The notes under the pieces: generated by a model
What the model was told of the DNA's origin: nothing
Databases searched by the model: none
What the model saw: only the letters and a program-made list of their open reading frames with translations
Position numbers and translations under genes: made by a program
Shown: positions 43,264-52,342 of the stretch, piece by piece
Layout: each line of letters starts with the position of its first letter
Numbering within the stretch: the stretch's first letter is position 1
Assembly: GCA_013141175.1 (NCBI GenBank)
Contig: JABFRN010000001.1
Coordinates: 1,999,444 to 2,063,443, forward strand
Length of the DNA stretch: 64,000 nt
Direction of reading: 5' to 3'
Source of the DNA: Lysobacter sp.
GTDB taxonomy: Bacteria; Pseudomonadota; Gammaproteobacteria; Xanthomonadales; Xanthomonadaceae

Positions 43264-44382
43264 TCACCAGCCTACCTGCATGAACCAGATCGCGGCGAAC
43301 GCGTCGAACACGATCACCAGCGAAATGGTCTGCACCACGCTCGAGGTGGTGCGTTCGCCGACCGACTGCGCGGTGCCGCTGACCTGCAGGCCTTCGAGGC
43401 AGCCGATCAGGCCGATCACCACCGCGAAGATCGGCGCCTTCGACATGCCGACCAGGAAATGCCGCAGTTCCATCGTTTCCTGCAGGCGGCCGTAGTAGGC
43501 CTGCATCGGGATATCGAGGCTGCTCATGCCCACGACCATGCCGCCGAGCAGGCCGGCGAGCATCGCGATGAAGGTGAGCAGCGGCAGCATCACGATCAGC
43601 GCGAGCAGGCGCGGGATCACCAGCAGGTCGACCGGATCGAGGCCGAGGGTGCGGATGGCATCGACTTCCTCGCGGCTGACCATCGAGCCGATCTGCGCGG
43701 TGAACGCGCTGGCGGTGCGGCCGGCGAGGATGATCGCGGTGAGCAGCACCGCGAACTCGCGCAGGAAGGCGATGCTGACCAGTTCGACGACATAGATCGA
43801 CGCGCCGAAGTCGGCGAGGATGTTCGAGCCCAGAAACGCGATGACCGCGCCGACCAGGAACGACAGCAACGCCACCAGCGGCACGGCGTCCAGGCCGACC
43901 TGTTCCATGTGGAAGACCGTGGCGATCACGCGCAGGCGACGCGGCTGGACAACGGTGCGCACCAGTTTGCTCAGGGTCTCGCCGAGGAAACTCACCAGCG
44001 CGACCACTTCGCGCGCGTTTTCGTGCACCGCACGGCCCAGGCGTTCGAGCGCGGCGACGAAGCCGTAGTTCTTTTTCGCCTTGGGTCGTCCGTCCTTCAC
44101 GTCCTCGATGATCTGCACCAGCGCGCGATGATCGTCGCGGAAACGCAGTGCATCGTCGTCGAGCCCGCGTCGCGCGGCGTGACGCAGCAACTGAAGCACG
44201 CCGAGCGAGTCGAGGCGCGAAACCGCCGAGGCGTCGAGGCGACGCACCTGGTCGGGAATTTCGCGCAGGGCGGCGCCGATGGCTTCGGCGTAATGCAGCG
44301 TCCACTCGCCGGACAGGCGCACGCACGCCGCGTCGCCCGGATCGATCTCGATACCTGGAATGGCGTGGCTGGGCGGCGTCAT
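43264..44382 (-). CDS. mlaE: Lipid ABC transporter permease MlaE with N-terminal STAS domain
   Basis: 372 residues. Residues 1-100 form a STAS domain (ACVRLSGEWTLHYAEAIG, VRRLDASAVSRLDSLGVLQLL), the job of separate MlaB in E. coli. The permease part has the MlaE signature (VALLSFLVGAVIAFLGSNIL, REFAVLLTAIILAGRTASAFTAQIGSM, REEVDAIRTLGLDPVDLLVIPRLLAL) and about five membrane helices. It moves phospholipid between inner membrane and the MCE protein. Start lies nine bases after the hemY stop, so it is translated as part of the hem transcript. Confidence 0.94.
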   Translation of the reverse strand: MTPPSHAIPGIEIDPGDAACVRLSGEWTLHYAEAIGAALREIPDQVRRLDASAVSRLDSLGVLQLLRHAARRGLDDDALRFRDDHRALVQIIEDVKDGRPKAKKNYGFVAALERLGRAVHENAREVVALVSFLGETLSKLVRTVVQPRRLRVIATVFHMEQVGLDAVPLVALLSFLVGAVIAFLGSNILADFGASIYVVELVSIAFLREFAVLLTAIILAGRTASAFTAQIGSMVSREEVDAIRTLGLDPVDLLVIPRLLALIVMLPLLTFIAMLAGLLGGMVVGMSSLDIPMQAYYGRLQETMELRHFLVGMSKAPIFAVVIGLIGCLEGLQVSGTAQSVGERTTSSVVQTISLVIVFDAFAAIWFMQVGW

Positions 44383-44391
44383 CGTCGGGGG

Positions 44392-45657
44392 TCAGCCGAG
44401 CAATCGCGGCAGGCCATGGGCGTCGCGTTCTTCGATCGCCGCTTCGGCAAGGATCTGCTGCTTCAGATCGCGACCGGGCATCGGTTCGGCCGCTTCGCCG
44501 CGCGCGACCCGCAGTGCGTTCCGATAGCAAAGCCTCGCGCGCGCATCGTCGCCGGCCTGCGCGAAGCCGTCGCCGAGCGCTTCCCACGCCTCGCCGCCGC
44601 CGCCCTGGGCAATGGCGCGATGCAGCGTCTGTTCGGCCTGCGGCCACTGTCCCTGCGCACGCGCGAGCCGCGCGACGCCGAGCAGTGCACCGGGATTGGC
44701 GGGATGCGCGCGAAGCCAGTCTTCGGCGCGCGCGCGCCGACGCTCGAGCGCCGTCGCGTCGAGGCGCTCGACCGGCAGCGCCCCGTAATGCGCGGCGAGC
44801 GATTCGTTCCACTGCGCGTCGATCGCCTGTTCGAGACTGCGCGCGGCGGCATCGTCCCAGCGCAGCGCGGCGGCACGGTCGGCGTAGGCGCGCACCACGG
44901 TGGGCGCGTTGCGCAGTGCGGCGGGCAGGGCGTCCCAGTGATCGGCCAATGCGTTGGCGTCGGCGGCTTCGCGCAGTGCGCTCTCGGCCCACAATCGTTC
45001 GCGTTCGACCAACTGCGATGACGACAGCGCCTGCTGCTGGCGCAACGCACCGAGCATGCCGTAGGCCTGCGCGCTCTGGCCGCTGGCGGCCAGGGCATCC
45101 GCGCGCAGCGCCAGCGCGCGCGGCGGCGGCGCGCCATCGGCGACGGTATCGAGTGCGGCGATCGCATCGGCGATGCGGTCTTCGGCCAATGCGGCTTCGG
45201 CCAGCACGACCGCTCGCGCATTGGCATGTTTCATCGGCAACGCATCGAGTTGTGCGGTCGCGGCCACGACATCGCCGCGCGCCAGCGCCGCGCGTGCGGC
45301 GGCGACCCGCGCCGGCGCTTCGAACTGCGGGTCCCGTGCTGCCTGCGTGAGCAATTTTTCGGCCTGCGCGTAACGCCCCTGATGCAGCGCGTCGATGCCG
45401 TCGCCCAAGCGCGCGCGCGCGATGCGTTCGCGTCGCCGATACCACAGCCGGAAGGGCAGGCGCAGCAGTGCGTACAACAGCCACAGCGCGAACAGCGCAG
45501 CACCGACCATCAGCAGCCCGCCGACCAGCGTGGACTCGATCGTGGTGCCGAGATATCGCACCAGCACGAAGCCCGGGTCCTGGATCAATACCTGCGCCAG
45601 CAGCGCGCCGGCCAGCGCGGCGAGGATCCAGAACAGGATGTGGCGAAAGAGATTCAT
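44392..45657 (-). CDS. hemY: HemY-type TPR membrane protein
   Basis: 421 residues. Two N-terminal membrane helices (ILFWILAALAGALLAQVLI; LVGGLLMVGAALFALWLLYALL) and a HemY region (FRLWYRRRERIARARLGDGI) followed by cytoplasmic or periplasmic TPR repeats (ARARLGDGIDALHQGRYAQAEKLL, LLGVARLARAQGQWPQAEQTLHRA). The family is linked to haem biosynthesis through gene order, but its role is not settled; it is not protoporphyrinogen oxidase. It follows hemX at 61 bases. Confidence 0.92.
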   Translation of the reverse strand: MNLFRHILFWILAALAGALLAQVLIQDPGFVLVRYLGTTIESTLVGGLLMVGAALFALWLLYALLRLPFRLWYRRRERIARARLGDGIDALHQGRYAQAEKLLTQAARDPQFEAPARVAAARAALARGDVVAATAQLDALPMKHANARAVVLAEAALAEDRIADAIAALDTVADGAPPPRALALRADALAASGQSAQAYGMLGALRQQQALSSSQLVERERLWAESALREAADANALADHWDALPAALRNAPTVVRAYADRAAALRWDDAAARSLEQAIDAQWNESLAAHYGALPVERLDATALERRRARAEDWLRAHPANPGALLGVARLARAQGQWPQAEQTLHRAIAQGGGGEAWEALGDGFAQAGDDARARLCYRNALRVARGEAAEPMPGRDLKQQILAEAAIEERDAHGLPRLLG

Positions 45658-45718
45658 GTCGTTGCGCGCAACGATGCGATCAATGCGGATACAGCGGGTT
45701 TCAGGGGTAAGCCTCGCA

Positions 45719-46720
45719 TCACGGCCCCCGCTGCGCGCGCATCTGTTCGAGCGTGCTGCCGAGGGTGGGGATGTCCAGCGTCAGCGGCGCATCGCGCAGG
45801 GTCTTGAATTCGTCGCGCAGCGCGCGGCGCTGCGGCGAGGCCGGCCACAGCCGCACAAGCCAGGCATCGGCGCGTTCGATCGCGGCGCGCAGCGCGGTGG
45901 CATCGCGGCGTTCGATCGCGGTACGCGCAAGGCTCAGTTCCAGCTGCAGGGCGATATCGCCGGCGCTGCGGTCCTCGCTGGCGAGCGCGGTCGGCGCATC
46001 GGTGCGGCGGACACTCACCAGCCGTGCCAGCACCCGATCCCACCACGGTGCATTCGCCGATGGCACCGGCGCGCGCGGCAGGACGGCGGGGTCGGGCAGC
46101 TTCGCCGCCAGTGCATCCAACCGCTGCAGCGCGATGCGGCGCGGATCGGCAGCGAGCGCATCGAGTGCGGCGCGTTCCTGGGCCAGGGTCTGGCGCAGGT
46201 TGAGAAAGCCGGGGTTGTCGACGCCGTCGAGCACACCGGCGGCCAACGCATAGGCCCGGCGCGCGCCATCGAGGTCGGCGGCCAGTAGCAGGCGCTGTTG
46301 GCCGAGGGTGAGCAGCAGTTCGGCTTCGTCCAGTCGCAGCGCCTGTGCGCCCTGGCGGTTGGCATCGGCGAGTTTGGCGACATTGTCTTCCAGCAGCGCC
46401 GCGCGCTGGTTCATGCCCAGCAGTTCGTCGCGCAGGACGCGATTGGTGGCGTCGGCCTGCTGCAGGCGCTGGCTGTGGCCGCGCACATCGCCGCGCAGGC
46501 GGTCGAGGCGCGATTCCAGTGCTTCCAGCCGCTGCGCGGCTTCGATGTCGGCGGCCCGTTCGCGTTTCGCCCGTTGTTGGCCGCTGTACCAGGCACCCCC
46601 ACCGCCAGCGGCCAGCGCGAGCAGCACCAACAGCCACACCCAGCCGCCACGCGCGCACCGCGTCGTGGCCACGGGCGGGGTGGATACGGAGGCAATGGAA
46701 GGTGTGGCGCTTTCGGTCAT
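45719..46720 (-). CDS. hemX: HemX-like membrane protein of the haem operon
   Basis: 333 residues. One membrane helix (GGWVWLLVLLALAAGGGGAWY), then a coiled coil (about 55-115; RLEALESRLDRLRGDVRGHSQ) and the HemX domain (LRLDEAELLLTLGQQRLLLAADLDGARRAY; RTAIERRDATALRAAIERADAWLVRLWP). It is the protein often annotated as uroporphyrinogen methyltransferase-like although no SAM motif is present. Forms an operon with hemD upstream and hemY downstream. Confidence 0.92.
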   Translation of the reverse strand: MTESATPSIASVSTPPVATTRCARGGWVWLLVLLALAAGGGGAWYSGQQRAKRERAADIEAAQRLEALESRLDRLRGDVRGHSQRLQQADATNRVLRDELLGMNQRAALLEDNVAKLADANRQGAQALRLDEAELLLTLGQQRLLLAADLDGARRAYALAAGVLDGVDNPGFLNLRQTLAQERAALDALAADPRRIALQRLDALAAKLPDPAVLPRAPVPSANAPWWDRVLARLVSVRRTDAPTALASEDRSAGDIALQLELSLARTAIERRDATALRAAIERADAWLVRLWPASPQRRALRDEFKTLRDAPLTLDIPTLGSTLEQMRAQRGP

Positions 46721-46761
46721 GGGGGCTGGCCGGCTGCATCGGCGGCAGCGCTGGCCGCATG

Positions 46762-47562
46762 TTAGCCGGATCGCGTCGTTGCGGCAGCGAGCAATTGTGC
46801 CGGGCGCGGTCCGGCGGCGATCCGTACATCGTCGCAGCCCAGCGTTCGCGCCAACGCGGCCAGACGTTCGCTGGCTGCGAGCACCCGGGCATCGCGCAGA
46901 CGCACGGCGATATCCGTGGGTGCCTGCTCGAAGACCTGCTGCAGCGCTTCGCCGCTGCTCACCGGCAGCAGCAGCGGACCGTCGAACGCGCGCAGCCGCG
47001 CCAGCGATGCGGGCGAGAGCGCGATGCGCTCTCGGGCATAGACATCGGCACGCTGCACCTGCGCGCCGCGCTCGCGCAGCGTCGGTGCGATCAGATCACG
47101 GCCGCCGGGTGCGGTCAGCAGCCCGATCGTGCGCCCATGCACGACACGCAATGCCGACAGCGCGAGCAGGCCGTCGCTGTCCATGCGTTCGGGCGACAGC
47201 ACATCGGCGACGCCGGCACGTCGCAGCGCGGCGGCAGTGGCGCTGCCGACCGCGCAGAAGAGCTGCCCGCGCCGTGCCCGCAATGCGGACAGGGCGACCG
47301 CCGCGCGGACCGCCGCCGGGCTGGTGGCGATCACGATGTCCGCCGCCAATGCCGCGCGCAGGGTCGCACGGGTCGCCGTGTCGGTCTGTACCGCGATCTT
47401 CCAAGGCGACAGCGCGGCCACCCGCCATCCGTGCGCGGCGGCGGCGCGGCGCATCGCCGCATGGTCGTTCGCAGGCCGAAGCGACACGACGAGCGGCGCT
47501 GCGGAGCATGCCGTGTAGTATTCGCGCGGGCTGCGGCGGGTGGTGGGGCCGGTACGGGACAT
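46762..47562 (-). CDS. hemD: Uroporphyrinogen-III synthase
   Basis: 266 residues. Makes the ring-closed, D-ring-inverted tetrapyrrole from hydroxymethylbilane. Two-lobed HemD pattern: PLVVSLRPANDHAAMRRAAAAHGW, DIVIATSPAAVRAAV, FCAVGSATAAALRRAGV, GLLTAPGGRDLIAPTLRERGAQV, ADVYARERIAL and a last LAALARTLGCDDVRIAAG. The frame is open upstream but the family start fits Met at 47562, which leaves a 71-base divergent region to the thioesterase gene. hemX begins 41 bases after its stop. hemC is not in the window. Confidence 0.9.
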   Translation of the reverse strand: MSRTGPTTRRSPREYYTACSAAPLVVSLRPANDHAAMRRAAAAHGWRVAALSPWKIAVQTDTATRATLRAALAADIVIATSPAAVRAAVALSALRARRGQLFCAVGSATAAALRRAGVADVLSPERMDSDGLLALSALRVVHGRTIGLLTAPGGRDLIAPTLRERGAQVQRADVYARERIALSPASLARLRAFDGPLLLPVSSGEALQQVFEQAPTDIAVRLRDARVLAASERLAALARTLGCDDVRIAAGPRPAQLLAAATTRSG

Positions 47563-47633
47563 CGTCGCAGCTTGGCCATTCGCCCCGACGCCCGCAAGCC
47601 GGTCGGTTCGCAGGATCACCACACGACTCGCCG

Positions 47634-48125
47634 ATGACCCGATCCACGCCCGCCATACCGAACACCGGAATCGATCTGTCGCCCCTGCGCATGCTCGAAG
47701 CCGAACTGCTGGCGATGCCGCCGGTGGCGGCGCTGGGCCTGCGCATCGTCGAGGCCACCGGTGATCGCCTGCGCCTGCACGCACCGCTGGGACCCAACAT
47801 CAACGACAAGGGTTGCGCCTTCGGCGGCAGTCTCGGTTCGCTGATGACGCTCGCCGGCTGGGGCTTGATCGTGCTGCGGCTGGCCGAGGCCGGGCTGGAT
47901 GCCGATGTTTTCGTCGCCGACAGCGACATCCGCTACCGCGCGCCGCTCTACGCCGACATCGAAACCACTGCGGAACTGGCCGAAGGCGAGTCCTGGGCGG
48001 ATTTCCTGTCCACGCTCCGCAGCCGCGGCCGTGCCCGGCTCTCGGTGCGGGCGGTGGTCGGCTTACCTGAAGGCGGGGTGGCCACCGAGAGCCTGTCGCG
48101 GTACGCGGCCAAGCTGAGGGGGTAG
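47634..48125 (+). CDS. YiiD-type thioesterase-domain protein (hotdog fold)
   Basis: 163 residues. The pattern NINDKGCAFGGSLGSLMTLAGWGLI and SDIRYRAPLYADIETTAEL is that of the YiiD C-terminal thioesterase domain, a hotdog fold that hydrolyses acyl thioesters; the N-terminal GNAT domain of E. coli YiiD is absent. Substrate unknown. The start Met is chosen from family length; the frame is open for over 1 kb upstream without homology. Divergent from hemD. Confidence 0.85.
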   Translation: MTRSTPAIPNTGIDLSPLRMLEAELLAMPPVAALGLRIVEATGDRLRLHAPLGPNINDKGCAFGGSLGSLMTLAGWGLIVLRLAEAGLDADVFVADSDIRYRAPLYADIETTAELAEGESWADFLSTLRSRGRARLSVRAVVGLPEGGVATESLSRYAAKLRG

Positions 48126-48164
48126 CATGGCCGCTGTCCCGCACCACAGCCCCCCGGACTCTCG

Positions 48165-48614
48165 ATGCCGACCCCGATGCCGACGATGACGTCACCGTCC
48201 CTGCGCTACATGGCCCAATTGCTGATGGCGCTGCTGCTGGTTTCGATGACCGGCGCGGCGTTCGCGGACAAGAAACGCAGCGAACTCGACAGGAGCCAGT
48301 ACTCGTTCTCGGCGGCGATCCGCTGGGCCGACTTCGAGGGCGCCTGGACGATGGTCGACCCCGAGGTGCGCAAGGCGAGGCCCATGAGCGACGTCGACTT
48401 CTCGCGTTTCGAGCAGGTCCAGGTCACCAGTTACCGGGATCTGGCCGTCATGCCCGGCCCCGATGGCACCGAACTGCGCGAGATCCAGATCGAACTGGTC
48501 AACCGCAATACGCTCAGCCAGCGTCGCGTACGTTTCACCGAAGTCTGGCGCTACGACGCCGAAGCCAAGACCTGGTGGATCGCGGGATTGCCGGATTTCT
48601 GGCAAGGCAAGTAA
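48165..48614 (+). CDS. Small exported protein of unknown function
   Basis: 149 residues with start choices at 48165, 48186 and 48210; all retain the signal peptide (MAQLLMALLLVSMTGAAFA). The mature part (YSFSAAIRWADFEGAWTMVDPEVRK, RVRFTEVWRYDAEAKTWWIAG) resembles small NTF2-like envelope proteins common in Xanthomonadaceae, but no catalytic residue is evident. No cysteine. It lies between the thioesterase and rhodanese genes, same strand. Confidence 0.78.
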   Translation: MPTPMPTMTSPSLRYMAQLLMALLLVSMTGAAFADKKRSELDRSQYSFSAAIRWADFEGAWTMVDPEVRKARPMSDVDFSRFEQVQVTSYRDLAVMPGPDGTELREIQIELVNRNTLSQRRVRFTEVWRYDAEAKTWWIAGLPDFWQGK

Positions 48615-48710
48615 ACGCCGTCGCCGGTCCGGTTTTGCCAGCGGGGCCCATGCAGGCGACAATTCCGGCCCCATCGCGCTCATCTCGCGCCGCTCCCGGA
48701 TCCGTATCCC

Positions 48711-49148
48711 GTGAACCTTGAAGAATTGTTGGCCTTTGCCGGCCGTAACCTCGTCTACGCCATCGCCATCGTCGTCCTGACGGTCGCCATCATCGCCAAC
48801 GAGTTGTCGCGGTTCTTCCGCGGTTACAAAGCGCTGCGACCCGCCGAAGTGACGCATCTGATCAATCAGGAAAATGCGCTGGTGGTCGATCTGCGCGCCA
48901 GCGCCGACTACCAGAAGGGCCATATCGCCGGCGCCAAGAACGTGCTCATGAGCCAGTTCGATCCGGAGAGCAAGCAGCTCGCCCCCGCCAAGGCCCTGCC
49001 GATCATCCTGGTCTGCCAGAACGGCGTCACTGTCGAAGCGGCGGCCAAGCGGCTGAAGAAAGCCGGCTTCGAGCGCATCCACATCCTGGAAGGTGGCATC
49101 ACCGCGTGGCAGCAGGCAGAGCTGCCGCTGGTCAAGGGCAAGGGCTGA
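48711..49148 (+). CDS. Membrane-anchored rhodanese-like protein (YibN type)
   Basis: 145 residues from a GTG. One N-terminal membrane helix (LVYAIAIVVLTVAIIANEL) and a rhodanese domain (ALVVDLRASADYQKGHIAGAKNVLM; active loop CQNGVTVEAAAKRLKKAGF; ILEGGITAWQQAELPLV). The Cys could carry persulphide sulphur. The order yibN-(grx)-secB-gpsA is conserved in Gammaproteobacteria; no glutaredoxin gene lies between here. Confidence 0.92.
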   Translation: MNLEELLAFAGRNLVYAIAIVVLTVAIIANELSRFFRGYKALRPAEVTHLINQENALVVDLRASADYQKGHIAGAKNVLMSQFDPESKQLAPAKALPIILVCQNGVTVEAAAKRLKKAGFERIHILEGGITAWQQAELPLVKGKG

Positions 49149-49302
49149 GCCTCGCCGATCCGACTACGGGCGTTGCAAATACCGGCACCGGCCCCCACGA
49201 CTGCAAGCGACGGGGGAGTGTCGTCTGCCATGACGGCGATGCCCGGCCCGGCGTCCATGCGATAATCGCCCTCTTTTCCGCTTTCCTTTCAGGAGCTCTG
49301 CC

Positions 49303-49806
49303 ATGTCCGAACCCGTCGCCAACGGTGCCGCTGCCGAAGCCAACGGCCCGACCTTCTCGGTCGAGAAGATCTACGTCAAGGATGTCTCGTTCGAGGCTCC
49401 CGGCGCGCCGCAGGTGTTCAGCGAGCAGGGCCAGCCCGCGCTTGAAATGAACCTCAACCAGCGCGTGCAGCGCGTGGCCGACAACCTGTTCGAAGTCGAA
49501 CTGGGCGTCACCCTGACCTGCAAGCTCGAAGACAAGACCGTGTATCTGGCCGAAGTGCGCCAGGCCGGCCTGTTCGGCCTGGGCGGTTTCGACGAGCAGA
49601 CCCTCGACGCGATGCTCGGCGTGCACTGCCCGAACATCCTGTACCCCTACGCCCGCCAGACGATCAGCGACCTGATCACGGCCGGCGGCTTCCCGCCGTT
49701 CCTGCTGCAGCCGATCAATTTCGAAGGCCTGTACGCCGAAGGCCTGCGTCAGCGCGCCCAGCAGGGGACCGGCCTGGCCGGTGCCGAGACCGCCGGCAAC
49801 GCCTGA
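49303..49806 (+). CDS. secB: Protein-export chaperone SecB
   Basis: 167 residues; AGGAG eight bases before the start. Family features: [29 protein letters not shown]-like [49 protein letters not shown] and [15 protein letters not shown]. It keeps preproteins unfolded and hands them to SecA in the cytoplasm. gpsA follows after seven bases. Confidence 0.97.
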   Translation: MSEPVANGAAAEANGPTFSVEKIYVKDVSFEAPGAPQVFSEQGQPALEMNLNQRVQRVADNLFEVELGVTLTCKLEDKTVYLAEVRQAGLFGLGGFDEQTLDAMLGVHCPNILYPYARQTISDLITAGGFPPFLLQPINFEGLYAEGLRQRAQQGTGLAGAETAGNA

Positions 49807-49813
49807 TCCGGCC

Positions 49814-50863
49814 ATGTCGTCCGATCGCACGGACACCAACGCCTCCCGGCCCGCCGTCGCCGTTCTCGGCGCCGGCTCCTGGGGCACGGCACTGGCGGCG
49901 CTGATCGCCCGTCATGGCCATCCCACAGTGCTGTGGGGGCGCGACATCGACACGCTCGCAGCCATCGATGGCCGCCACGAGAATCCCCGGTATCTGCCGG
50001 GGATTCCGCTTCCCGAGACCCTTCGCGCTACGCCCGATCTCGCCGCAGCGCTCGTCGGCTGCGATCTGGTGCTGGTGGTCGTGCCTTCGCATGCCTTCGC
50101 CGACACCCTGCACGCGCTTGCGCCATACCGGCCGGCACATGCCGGTGTGGCCTGGGCGACCAAGGGCTTCGAGCCCGGCTCCGGCCGTTTCCTGCATGAA
50201 GTCGCGGGCGGGATACTTCCCGCCGACGTGCCGCTGGCGGTAGTCACCGGCCCCTCGTTCGCCAAGGAAGTCGCCGCCGGCCTGCCGACGGCGCTGACGG
50301 TCCATTCCGACACTCCCGAATTCGCCCAGCAGGTCGCCGATGTCCTGCACGGGCCGTCGTTTCGCGCCTATACCGGCGACGACATGCTCGGCGCCGAACT
50401 GGGCGGCGCGATGAAGAACGTGCTGGCGGTCGCCACCGGCGTCGCCGATGGCATGAATCTCGGCCTCAACGCCCGTGCCGGGCTGATCACCCGTGGCCTC
50501 AATGAAATGCTGCGGCTCAACGCCGCCATCGGCGGCAAGGCGGAAACGCTGATGGGCCTCGCCGGCCTCGGTGATCTCGTGTTGACCTGTACCGGCGATC
50601 TTTCGCGCAATCGCCGGCTGGGTCTCGCCCTCGGGCGCGGCCAGTCCATCGAAGAGGCGGTGCGTGAAATCGGCCAGGTGGTCGAATCGTTGCAGACGGC
50701 CGAGGAAGTCATGCGTCAGGCCGGCCGCCACGGCGTCGAGCTGCCGATCTCGAGCAATGTCCGCGACGTGCTCCACGGCAGCATCACGCCGGCCGAAGGG
50801 CTCAAGCGGCTGATGGCGCGCGAACAGAAGCCGGAGTACCCGCAGGGCCTGTTCGGAGATTGA
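49814..50863 (+). CDS. gpsA: Glycerol-3-phosphate dehydrogenase [NAD(P)+]
   Basis: 349 residues. Dinucleotide-binding [14 protein letters not shown] (18-31), [42 protein letters not shown], catalytic Lys in [54 protein letters not shown]. It makes sn-glycerol 3-phosphate for phospholipid synthesis. The start at 49814 leaves a seven-base gap to secB; an upstream Met at 49781 would overlap secB. Ends at a strong terminator. Confidence 0.97.
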   Translation: MSSDRTDTNASRPAVAVLGAGSWGTALAALIARHGHPTVLWGRDIDTLAAIDGRHENPRYLPGIPLPETLRATPDLAAALVGCDLVLVVVPSHAFADTLHALAPYRPAHAGVAWATKGFEPGSGRFLHEVAGGILPADVPLAVVTGPSFAKEVAAGLPTALTVHSDTPEFAQQVADVLHGPSFRAYTGDDMLGAELGGAMKNVLAVATGVADGMNLGLNARAGLITRGLNEMLRLNAAIGGKAETLMGLAGLGDLVLTCTGDLSRNRRLGLALGRGQSIEEAVREIGQVVESLQTAEEVMRQAGRHGVELPISSNVRDVLHGSITPAEGLKRLMAREQKPEYPQGLFGD

Positions 50864-50894
50864 ACGCAGCGTCCGCCCGGTGCTTGCCGCAAAG

Positions 50895-50924
50895 AAAAAG
50901 CCCGGCAGCAATGCCGGGCTTTTT
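50895..50924. terminator. Bidirectional rho-independent terminator after gpsA
   Basis: Thirteen-base perfect stem (50895-50907 with 50912-50924) with a GCAA loop; the A run on one side and T run on the other let it serve gpsA and the convergent outer membrane protein gene. Confidence 0.92.
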
Positions 50925-50957
50925 CATCGGAACGATCGCTGACCGGAGGATCGTGGA

Positions 50958-51554
50958 TCAGAAGCTCGCGCGAACACCCAGCATGTACTGCGATGTGAGG
51001 TCGCCGGCTTCGACTTCGCCGACCACGCCCCAGGTCTCGTTGATGATGAACTGCGCACCGAGCGTGCCGCTGAATTCGCCATCGTAGTCGCTGCCGTCGA
51101 CATAGTTCGCCTTCACCCAGCCCTCGAAACTGTTGCCCAGCGCGCCGCGCAGGCCCACCGACACACGCGCTGCATCGAGGCTGTTGTCGTTGCTGCCGGC
51201 GCCATCGAGCTTGGCGTGCTGGAAACCGACATCGGCGGTCAGGTCGGCATTGTCGAATACGGTGTAACGGTAACCGAAGCCTGCCTGCAACTGGCGGGCA
51301 TAGATGCTCGTGTCCAGATCGCTGTTGTTCGACCAGGCGTAGCCGCCGTAGATATAGAAATTGTCGGACAGTTCTTTCGATGCGCGGATGCCGACGCCAT
51401 TGAAATCCAGGCTGTCGCTGCCCGGCGTGCCGAAATCGACGCTGAGGCGCTGAAAGCCGCCTTCGACGTAGGTGAAACTGCCCAGACTGTCGCGGGCCGA
51501 TGCCGCGAACGGCGCACAGGCCAGCAGAATTGCGGCCGCAAGTTGCTTCTTCAT
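50958..51554 (-). CDS. Ax21-family outer membrane beta-barrel protein (first of two)
   Basis: 198 residues; GGGGAG eight bases before the start. Signal peptide (MKKQLAAAILLACAPFAASA). The mature part alternates short beta strands (FTYVEGGFQRLSVDFG, DNFYIYGGYAWSNNSDL, YARQLQAGFGYRYTVFD, ADVGFQHAKLDG, ARVSVGLRGALGNSFEGWVKANYVDGSDYDGE, LGAQFIINETWGVVGEVEAGD) and ends in Phe (VRASF), the C-terminal signal for outer membrane insertion. Clearly a paralogue of the next gene, though more diverged from the classical Ax21 sequence. Confidence 0.85.
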   Translation of the reverse strand: MKKQLAAAILLACAPFAASARDSLGSFTYVEGGFQRLSVDFGTPGSDSLDFNGVGIRASKELSDNFYIYGGYAWSNNSDLDTSIYARQLQAGFGYRYTVFDNADLTADVGFQHAKLDGAGSNDNSLDAARVSVGLRGALGNSFEGWVKANYVDGSDYDGEFSGTLGAQFIINETWGVVGEVEAGDLTSQYMLGVRASF

Positions 51555-51670
51555 GAATCTCCCCAGTGCTTCTGGAAACGGTGAATGGTGTCCTGTCCGC
51601 GCCGGGCGCGGCCCCGGGAGTGTACCCAAGCTTGCCCCGATTTGCTGCTTTTTTCGCCGCCCCGGCACAG

Positions 51671-51696
51671 GAAAGCCCGGCTTTCGCCGGGCTTTC
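51671..51696 (-). terminator. Terminator after the second Ax21-family gene
   Basis: Stem of ten bases plus a closing pair (GAAAGCCCGG with CCGGGCTTTC, 51671-51680 and 51687-51696), about 90 bases after the minus-strand stop; followed on that strand by only a short pyrimidine run. Confidence 0.6.
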
Positions 51697-51784
51697 AGGT
51701 CGCGTCACGGGAAGGTGGGGCGCGAAGCGGCGGACTTGTGGGCGTACGCCGGCCCTGCACGGGTGAAGCAATGCGTGAACGGGA

Positions 51785-52342
51785 TCACCAGGTGAAGCGC
51801 GGGCCGACGGTCCACTGGGTGTCGCCATCGGCGAACTTGACGTCGCCGTTCAGACCCCAGTTCTGATTGAATTTCACCTGCGCGCCGAGGCGGCCGTAGT
51901 AGTCGCCGTCCAATTGTTCGAAGTCCTCGTAGCCGGCCATCGCATAGCCTTCGACCTTGGTGCCCAGCGCGCCGCGCACGCCGACTTCGGCACTGTAGCC
52001 ATCGAAATCGAAGCCGCTGCCGGCGTCGTATTTCTCATAGGCGATGCGGGTGACCAGATCGGCCTTCGGCGAGATTTCGTAGTTGTAGCCGACGCCCAGC
52101 TTCCACTGGTCGACATCGATGTTGGTGTTGTCGATTTCCTGCTGGTTGTAGCCGCCGAAGAGGTGGAAGTTCGGGTGGACGGCCACCGAGCCATCGATAC
52201 CGAAACCGTCGGCATCGGCATTGCCGTTGCCATTGGTGGCGACATAGCCGCCCTGGACATGGTTGTACGACACGCCTTCGGCCGCGGTGGCGGCGAACGG
52301 GAGGGCGGCGAGCAGGCTCAGGGCAAGGAGGGAACGCTTCAT
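51785..52342 (-). CDS. ax21: Ax21-family outer membrane protein (second copy)
   Basis: 185 residues; AGAGG ten bases before the start. Signal peptide (LLALSLLAALPFAATA), then AEGVSYNHVQGGYVATNGN, VAVHPNFHLFGGYNQQEID, KLGVGYNYEISPKADLVTRI, FDGYSAEVGVRGALGTKVEGY, FYGRLG-type strand YYGRLGAQVKFNQNWGLNGD, and a final Phe-Thr-Trp. This is the layout of the Ax21 outer membrane protein of Xanthomonas and Stenotrophomonas, an eight-strand barrel secreted partly in vesicles. Earlier claims that it is a sulphated immune elicitor were withdrawn, so its role is open. Confidence 0.9.
   Translation of the reverse strand: MKRSLLALSLLAALPFAATAAEGVSYNHVQGGYVATNGNGNADADGFGIDGSVAVHPNFHLFGGYNQQEIDNTNIDVDQWKLGVGYNYEISPKADLVTRIAYEKYDAGSGFDFDGYSAEVGVRGALGTKVEGYAMAGYEDFEQLDGDYYGRLGAQVKFNQNWGLNGDVKFADGDTQWTVGPRFTW

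Noticed and set aside
42248-45484. Single 1078-codon minus-strand frame
   Set aside because: Only the last 268 codons encode a protein (MlaF); the rest lies antiphase over mlaE and hemY, which have their own convincing frames.
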